Positions 59,841 through 64,000 of a stretch of 64,000 nucleotides of DNA are shown piece after piece. Origin of the DNA: Legionella drozanskii LLAP-1 (GTDB lineage: Bacteria > Pseudomonadota > Gammaproteobacteria > Legionellales > Legionellaceae); NCBI RefSeq assembly GCF_001467585.1, contig NZ_LNXY01000003.1:248001-312000 (forward strand), read 5' to 3'. The notes under the pieces were generated by a model, which did not search any database, was not told the origin of the DNA, and saw only the letters and a list, made by a program, of their open reading frames with translations. Both the position numbers and the translations under genes were made by a program. Position 1 is the stretch's first letter. The number at the start of each line of letters is the position of its first letter.

Positions 59841-60236
59841 ATGGATAAGAAAAATCGCATCATCGCAACCGCAGCAGCAGCCCTCTTCGCATCTGGTCTT
59901 TATGCCTCAAGTTCTAATTCCGGAAACGGAGGTTCTAACTCTCAAGTAACAAATAGTCCTGGTTCCGATTACGCTAAAAACTCTTGTAAGAGTCAGAATC
60001 AATGCAAAAGCACTAACCATTGCAAGAGTCACAATCAATGCAAAAGCACTAACCATTGCAAGAGTCACAATCAATGCAAAAGCGCCAACCATTGTAAGAG
60101 TCACAATCAATGCAAAAGCGCCAACCATTGTAAGAGTCACAATCAATGCAAAAGCTCTAACCATTGTAAGAGTCACAATAAATGTAAAAGCAGCAACCAT
60201 TGCAAAAGCGCTAGCGGCTGCCATTGCAAGAACTAA
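59841..60236 (+). CDS. CKS-repeat RiPP metallophore precursor 1
   Basis: 131 residues. Start ATG 59841 with GGAG ten bases before it (an in-frame ATG four codons earlier overlaps this site). Sec-type signal (MDKKNRIIATAAAALFASGLY, cut near YA-SSS), a short Ser/Asn/Gly spacer, then thirteen Cys-Lys-Ser units in strict six-residue spacing (CKSTNH CKSHNQ pattern) ending CHCKN; 15 Cys in all. With the DUF692 and DUF2063 genes downstream it is the substrate of a Cys-modifying maturase, like bufferin/HvfA precursors. Copper or other soft-metal binding in the periplasm is the likely role (inference). Confidence 0.78.
   Translation: MDKKNRIIATAAAALFASGLYASSSNSGNGGSNSQVTNSPGSDYAKNSCKSQNQCKSTNHCKSHNQCKSTNHCKSHNQCKSANHCKSHNQCKSANHCKSHNQCKSSNHCKSHNKCKSSNHCKSASGCHCKN
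59985..60213 (+). repeat. 36-base tandem repeats encoding CKS hexads in precursor 1
   Basis: About six copies of a 36-base unit encoding a CKSxNH-CKSHNQ dodecapeptide, with mostly third-position or Thr/Ala/Ser changes. Recent expansion by slippage or recombination. Confidence 0.8.
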
Positions 60237-60304
60237 TAGGATAAAGATACCTCAAATGGGGCATCTGGCTTATAGCACAATTTTCAGGTCAAATTTTGTA
60301 CAAC

Positions 60305-60333
60305 TTGAAGATGGTTAATCCTTAATCTATTCT
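60305..60333 (+). promoter_or_regulatory. Promoter of RiPP precursor gene 2
   Basis: TTGAAG (60305-60310), 17 bases, TATTCT (60328-60333), the duplicated copy of the box pair before precursor gene 1. Confidence 0.5.
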
Positions 60334-60370
60334 TAAATAAGATTTTTGCCTATTACAAATGGAGATTGAA

Positions 60371-60970
60371 ATGGATAAAAAAAGTCGCATCATCGCAACC
60401 GCAGCAGCGGCCCTATTTGCATCCGGTCTTTATGCCTCAAGCTCTAATTCCGGATATGGGGGCTCCAATGATAACTCTGGAGGAAAATCATCAGGTGGAT
60501 GGGGAACAAGCCCTTCAGGTGGTAGTTACGGTGGAACGCCTACCGGCGGAAATTCTGGAGGAAAGTCTAACTCCAACTCCAATAGTGGTTATGGAGGAAA
60601 CTCTAACTCCGATAGTGGTTATGGCGGAAAATCTAACCCCGATAGTGGTTACGGAGGAAACTCTAACTCCGACAGTGGTTACGGAGGTTCCGATTCTGGG
60701 GGCTCTAAAAACTCGTGCAAGAGTCACAGCAAATGCAAGAGCAATCATAGTTGTAAGAGCAATCATAGTTGCAAGAGCAATAATAGTTGTAAGAGCAATC
60801 ATAGTTGCAAGAGTAATCATAGCTGCAAGAGCAAGAGCAACTGCAAAAGTTATAACAATTGCAAGAGCAAGAGCAAAAACAACTGCAAAAGTTATAACAA
60901 CTGCAAGAGTAAGAGCAAAAACAATTGCAAAAGTTATAACAGCTGTAAAAGCTCCAACAGCTCATATTGA
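60371..60970 (+). CDS. CKS-repeat RiPP metallophore precursor 2
   Basis: 199 residues. Nearly identical signal peptide to precursor 1, then an 85-residue Gly/Ser/Asn linker with GYGG repeats (SGYGGNSNSD units), then thirteen CKS units (CKSNHS, CKSYNN) including two eight-residue CKSKSKNN units; 13 Cys. Start ATG 60371 with GGAG. Paralogue from a tandem duplication that included the promoter. It ends just before a strong hairpin. Same expected fate as precursor 1; the linker may extend the Cys region from an anchor or aid secretion. Confidence 0.78.
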   Translation: MDKKSRIIATAAAALFASGLYASSSNSGYGGSNDNSGGKSSGGWGTSPSGGSYGGTPTGGNSGGKSNSNSNSGYGGNSNSDSGYGGKSNPDSGYGGNSNSDSGYGGSDSGGSKNSCKSHSKCKSNHSCKSNHSCKSNNSCKSNHSCKSNHSCKSKSNCKSYNNCKSKSKNNCKSYNNCKSKSKNNCKSYNSCKSSNSSY

Positions 60971-60977
60971 TGTACTG

Positions 60978-61005
60978 CAGATGCCCCAAATGGGGCATCT
61001 GTTTT
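60978..61005 (+). terminator. Hairpin between precursors and maturase genes
   Basis: Perfect 10-bp stem CAGATGCCCC / GGGGCATCTG, loop AAAT, then TTTT. It lies 37 bases before the maturase ATG, so it probably lets only part of transcription through. A decayed version (AGATACCTC / GGGGCATCT) follows precursor gene 1 near 60246-60267. Confidence 0.75.
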
Positions 61006-61041
61006 ATGCTCCCACTTATCCTTTCTAGGAATCAACAATTG

Positions 61042-61917
61042 ATGAAAAACAATTATCAAATTAAAGAAAAAAAATCTTTAGGTATGGGATTAGGTCTACG
61101 GGCAGAGCATTATCAACATATTTTAGAGCACTCTCCAACAATCGATTGGTTTGAAATCCTTACAGAAAATTACCTGGTTGATGGAGGAAATCCACTTTAT
61201 TATCTAAACAAAATTCGTGAGAACTACCCACTTGTCATGCATGGCGTGTCTTTATCGATTGGCAGCACAGATCCGCTCAATGTTGATTATTTAAAACAGG
61301 TCAAACAATTAGCCGATCGTATTCAGCCGCAATGGATTTCTGATCATCTCTGTTGGACTGGGGTTCATCAACGGAATATGCATGACTTGTTACCATTAGC
61401 CTACACCGAAAAAGCAATTGAGCATGTTGTAGAGCGTGTGAAATTCGTACAAGATTTTTATCAACGTCAAATCCTTTTAGAAAATGTATCCAGTTATATT
61501 ACTTATAAAGCCTCGGAGATGACGGAATGGGAATTTCTTAGTGAAATCGCGAATCGTGCTGATTGTTTAATCTTATTAGATATAAATAATATTTATGTCA
61601 GTGCATTCAATCATGGCTTTGATCCACTTGTCTATATTGATTCTATACCTGTCAATCGCGTCCAACAATTTCATTTAGCCGGTCATTTAAATTGTGAAAA
61701 CTACATTATTGATACTCATGACCACCCCATTATCACTGAGGTCTGGGAACTCTATGCTAAGGCGGTCAAACGCTTCGGCAATATATCAACGATGATAGAG
61801 CGGGATGATCACATCCCCGCTTTCGAAGAATTATGGCAAGAATTAGATTATGCAAGAACGATTCAACAAAATTGTTTATCAACCCTGGAAGCGAGCTTAG
61901 AACATGAAACTCAATGA
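61042..61917 (+). CDS. DUF692 (MNIO) RiPP maturase, MbnB/HvfB/BufB-like
   Basis: 291 residues from the ATG at 61042 (AGGA at 61027-61030). TIM-barrel multinuclear non-heme iron oxygenase: GLGLRAEHY, MHGVSLSIGS, SDHLCW, LENVSSY, LLDINNIYVSAFNHGFDP, QFHLAGH, DTHDHPI, TMIERDDHIP carry the His/Asp/Asn/Glu iron ligands. Family enzymes convert Cys to oxazolone/thioamide or thiooxazole groups. It shares 14 bases with the DUF2063 gene. Predicted substrate: the two CKS proteins upstream. Confidence 0.9.
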   Translation: MKNNYQIKEKKSLGMGLGLRAEHYQHILEHSPTIDWFEILTENYLVDGGNPLYYLNKIRENYPLVMHGVSLSIGSTDPLNVDYLKQVKQLADRIQPQWISDHLCWTGVHQRNMHDLLPLAYTEKAIEHVVERVKFVQDFYQRQILLENVSSYITYKASEMTEWEFLSEIANRADCLILLDINNIYVSAFNHGFDPLVYIDSIPVNRVQQFHLAGHLNCENYIIDTHDHPIITEVWELYAKAVKRFGNISTMIERDDHIPAFEELWQELDYARTIQQNCLSTLEASLEHETQ

Positions 61918-62680
61918 ACTACATAGTCTATTACAAAAGTCGATGTTGACTTTGGACCCCATTATTAAGCCTTATCTCTGCCCACCGCCACGCGGATCAA
62001 TAGATGAGCGCGTAGCTATTTATGCTGAAGGATTTTACGGTCGACTTGAGGAAACACTCGCGAATGACTACTCAACCTTGGCTGAAATGTTAGGGGAATC
62101 AAAATTTAATACACTGTGTCGAAAATACATCGACGCTTACCCTTCTTACCACTATTCACTCAATTCATTCGGCCAACATCTCAGCCAATTTCTCTTGGAA
62201 ACAGTAGCTTATAGCAAAAAAACTTATTTAAGTGAAATTGCTGCCTTTGAATGGGCTGAATCCGACGCGATTATTAGCCGTAATGCCGAACTGCTTTCTG
62301 AATCCGATCTACGAGATTTACCTCCAAAAGCATGGCCTAAGCTTAAATTATACCTCCACCCTTCCTGCCAAATTCTTTGCATGCATTGGAACAGCTTGGC
62401 GCTAATTGAAGCTCCGCGACGAGGCCTATCAATACCTCACCCTAGAAAACTTAAGAGCCCGCAATTTGTACTCGTTTGGCGCCGTCAACTTGAAGTGCGC
62501 TATTGTAAACTGGATCACCTAGAGCAAAATTTATTGCAAGCAATCAAGTCTCAAGCGACTTTTATGGAAATTTGTGAGCAACTCAGCCATAAAATGCCCG
62601 AAGCTGAGGTAGCAACATATATAGTAAAAAAATTGCACTCATGGCTAAATGAACAGATTTTTGTGCAAAATCAGCATTAA
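61904..62680 (+). CDS. DUF2063 RiPP partner protein, MbnC/HvfC/BufC-like
   Basis: 258 residues. N-terminal DUF2063 helical domain (RVAIYAEGFYGRLEETLAND; YPSYHYSLNSFGQHLSQFL) and a C-terminal domain that by family helps recognise the precursor and supports the DUF692 enzyme. Overlap with the maturase gene implies a complex. Last gene of the cluster; no DoxX-type (BufD/HvfD) gene follows. Confidence 0.88.
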   Translation: MKLNELHSLLQKSMLTLDPIIKPYLCPPPRGSIDERVAIYAEGFYGRLEETLANDYSTLAEMLGESKFNTLCRKYIDAYPSYHYSLNSFGQHLSQFLLETVAYSKKTYLSEIAAFEWAESDAIISRNAELLSESDLRDLPPKAWPKLKLYLHPSCQILCMHWNSLALIEAPRRGLSIPHPRKLKSPQFVLVWRRQLEVRYCKLDHLEQNLLQAIKSQATFMEICEQLSHKMPEAEVATYIVKKLHSWLNEQIFVQNQH

Positions 62681-62735
62681 TCGATACTTAAACCTGCCCT
62701 TGATTAAGGAATGCGATCAAGGGCATATGCAGAAA

Positions 62736-63599
62736 TTAAATTGACAGACAATCTCTGATTAACGTTTCAATCCCTTCATGCCCCAATGCTTTAAGTAAAT
62801 CTTCAGTTTGCTGTTGCAATTCCTGTTCTGCTGCATTGGGTTTTTTTATCGCAGTTACTCGTTCTTGCACTGAAGAAATAGCTGATTTCAAAGTGCTTTG
62901 AACTACGGGATTATTCATCACTCCCAAAGAAAAATGATCTTGTAGGGGGTGCTCTTCCAATACTTTTAGAACCTTAGATATCTCTTCAGCATCAAATTTT
63001 TGTCTTTTAACTAAAGTTTCAACTGCTAGCCCCATTATTGTAGTAGAAGCAGAATAGCAATTAGAGTTAACCATATTACAAAATTGTGGTTTATTAATCA
63101 GTTTATCCGTTTTATTGAGAAACTCTTCAATTTCTTCCTTAGTAAATAATGCGCCGGTAGGGTGAGCTGTGAAGGGGTAGTTTTTATTAAGATATTTACC
63201 TTCGTTATCCATTTCAGTACGGAAATTAATTCCCTCACGTAGCCAATTGGAAAAATCCCAGGGACTTTGGCGACCATAGACAAAGAAGGTTTCAGTCTCT
63301 GGATCTTTAAATGCAATCGCTGAATGGCTAATAGGAAGCTTTGGAATGGGAAGGCCTGATTTAGTAGCAAACATTAACTCATAATGTTCATTATCTTGCA
63401 TCTCATCTAAGGATTTCATTTTTTCTGGCGGTATTTCTACTGGGTCTGAGCTTAAGGTCTTAGATTCTATACTCGTTGGGTTGGTTGCAAAATATAAAGA
63501 ACGACTAAAAAAAGAGGGTCCAAGTTTAGTAGATAATTTCATCGATTGATTCCCAACTATCCCGACTGCCCTGCGTCCAAAAAATCTTTCTAATGGCAC
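62736..63599 (-). CDS. Hypothetical protein, possible permuted NlpC/P60-like peptidase or effector
   Basis: About 287 residues from the GTG at 63599, which has a strong AAGGAG...AGGAAA site; an ATG at 63542 with GGGA is the alternative. The order His (PISHSAIAF) then Cys (NMVNSNCYSASTTIMG) resembles permuted NlpC/P60 or LRAT-like papain folds. The C-terminus is Gln/Glu-rich (EQELQQQTEDLLKALG). No signal peptide. Effector status is a guess. Convergent with the RiPP operon. Confidence 0.55.
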   Translation of the reverse strand: MPLERFFGRRAVGIVGNQSMKLSTKLGPSFFSRSLYFATNPTSIESKTLSSDPVEIPPEKMKSLDEMQDNEHYELMFATKSGLPIPKLPISHSAIAFKDPETETFFVYGRQSPWDFSNWLREGINFRTEMDNEGKYLNKNYPFTAHPTGALFTKEEIEEFLNKTDKLINKPQFCNMVNSNCYSASTTIMGLAVETLVKRQKFDAEEISKVLKVLEEHPLQDHFSLGVMNNPVVQSTLKSAISSVQERVTAIKKPNAAEQELQQQTEDLLKALGHEGIETLIRDCLSI

Positions 63600-64000
63600 T
63601 TTCCTGCTCCTTAATATAGGTTGTTGCTTGCAGATTCCATATTTCACTGCGTCATAACAACGCCATTTATTAGAATATGGTCTTTTTAAATTAAGCTAAA
63701 GCGGTTTCAAACCTCTTCTTAGCAATTAATAAACTGACCTTAGTGTTCGTTATTTTTACATAAAAGCCGAATTTCATCAACCTCTTTCAGAATACAGAGG
63801 TTGTTAATAGAGAATAGCAGGCGTTAAGCCAAAAAAAAGAGGTTTGTTCCCTCTCTGTTTAGTAATCACTCTAATTCTCGCTTACTAACTGTATTAAATT
63901 AATCCTTTTTCACATGGCCCTTCTTCGTTATTGCATATTCCATTACACAGTTTTTTTCAAGTTTGATGCGCATAATAATGCCTTAATGTTTAAGTTATAT
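63600..64000. other. AT-rich region at the window edge
   Basis: No gene seen. A weak inverted repeat CAACCTCT / AGAGGTTG (63778-63803) without a T-tract. The window may cut a gene beyond 64000. Confidence 0.3.

Noticed and set aside
59985-60213. Regular 36-base repeats resembling a CRISPR array
   Set aside because: The repeats have no unique spacers, keep a reading frame and encode the CKS hexads behind a signal peptide and ribosome-binding site.
60366-61028. Long overlapping open frame in the +1 frame over precursor 2
   Set aside because: Low-complexity shadow of the repeat region; lacks its own ribosome-binding site and domain content.

Overview
This AT-rich window looks like the chromosome of a Legionella species or close relative (Legionellaceae, Gammaproteobacteria). 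That rests on the gene set (flgA-flgM-flgN, long-form HisG, a TrpR-like regulator in front of hisG, MinD/MinE, FadE, BamD, RdgC, BepA). It also rests on eukaryote-like or protease-like proteins of the Dot/Icm-effector type: an ankyrin protein behind PmrA-box-like repeats, and a CE-clan cysteine-protease-like protein with an acidic C-terminus. There is no rRNA, CRISPR array, insertion sequence or prophage. The species assignment is inference.

Layout. 0-9.5 kb: 3' end of glnD, two small unknown genes, tadA-guaA-guaB (minus), a secreted protein, a lone receiver-domain protein, a 48-residue Cys-rich lipoprotein, a Spy/CpxP-like protein with a His-rich tail, and minD-minE. 9.5-16.5 kb: a minus-strand block of ugpA-ugpE-ugpC (ABC importer without its binding protein), a DUF1189 membrane protein, an alpha/beta hydrolase and fadE. 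16.7-28 kb: quinone oxidoreductase, SH3/NlpC-P60 peptidase, trpE(G)-clcA, the ankyrin protein, gatCAB. 28-32.4 kb: L,D-transpeptidase, cytochrome c5, flgA-flgM-flgN with a sigma-28-type promoter on flgM, an SDR dehydrogenase and an isochorismatase-family hydrolase. 32.5-39.8 kb: a complete histidine operon (regulator-hisG-D-C-B-H-A-F-IE) with nearly every junction overlapping. 39.9-46.3 kb: rlmI-like, rdgC, bamD, tRNA-Ser(UGA), a nested palindromic MITE-like element, kdsA-pyrG. 46.7-52 kb: FAD oxidoreductase, Rid-family protein, an orphan, and ribD-ribE-ribBA. 52.3-56 kb: BepA-like metalloprotease, a RES/Xre toxin-antitoxin pair with a two-site palindromic operator, a secreted protein and DUF1415. 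56-64 kb: the CE-clan effector candidate, an MFS transporter, a RiPP-type operon and another effector-like protein.

The most exciting region is 59.7-62.7 kb. Two tandem, Sec-exported precursor proteins, each carrying thirteen Cys-Lys-Ser units, precede a DUF692 (multinuclear non-heme iron oxygenase) maturase and a DUF2063 partner. This is the layout of methanobactin-, bufferin- and HvfA-type metal-binding RiPP systems, but with an unusual CKS repeat core. The precursor gene has been duplicated together with its promoter. A strong hairpin separates precursors from maturases, suggesting that precursor is made in excess of enzyme. All functional statements rest on reading the sequence and on family knowledge; no database search was run.
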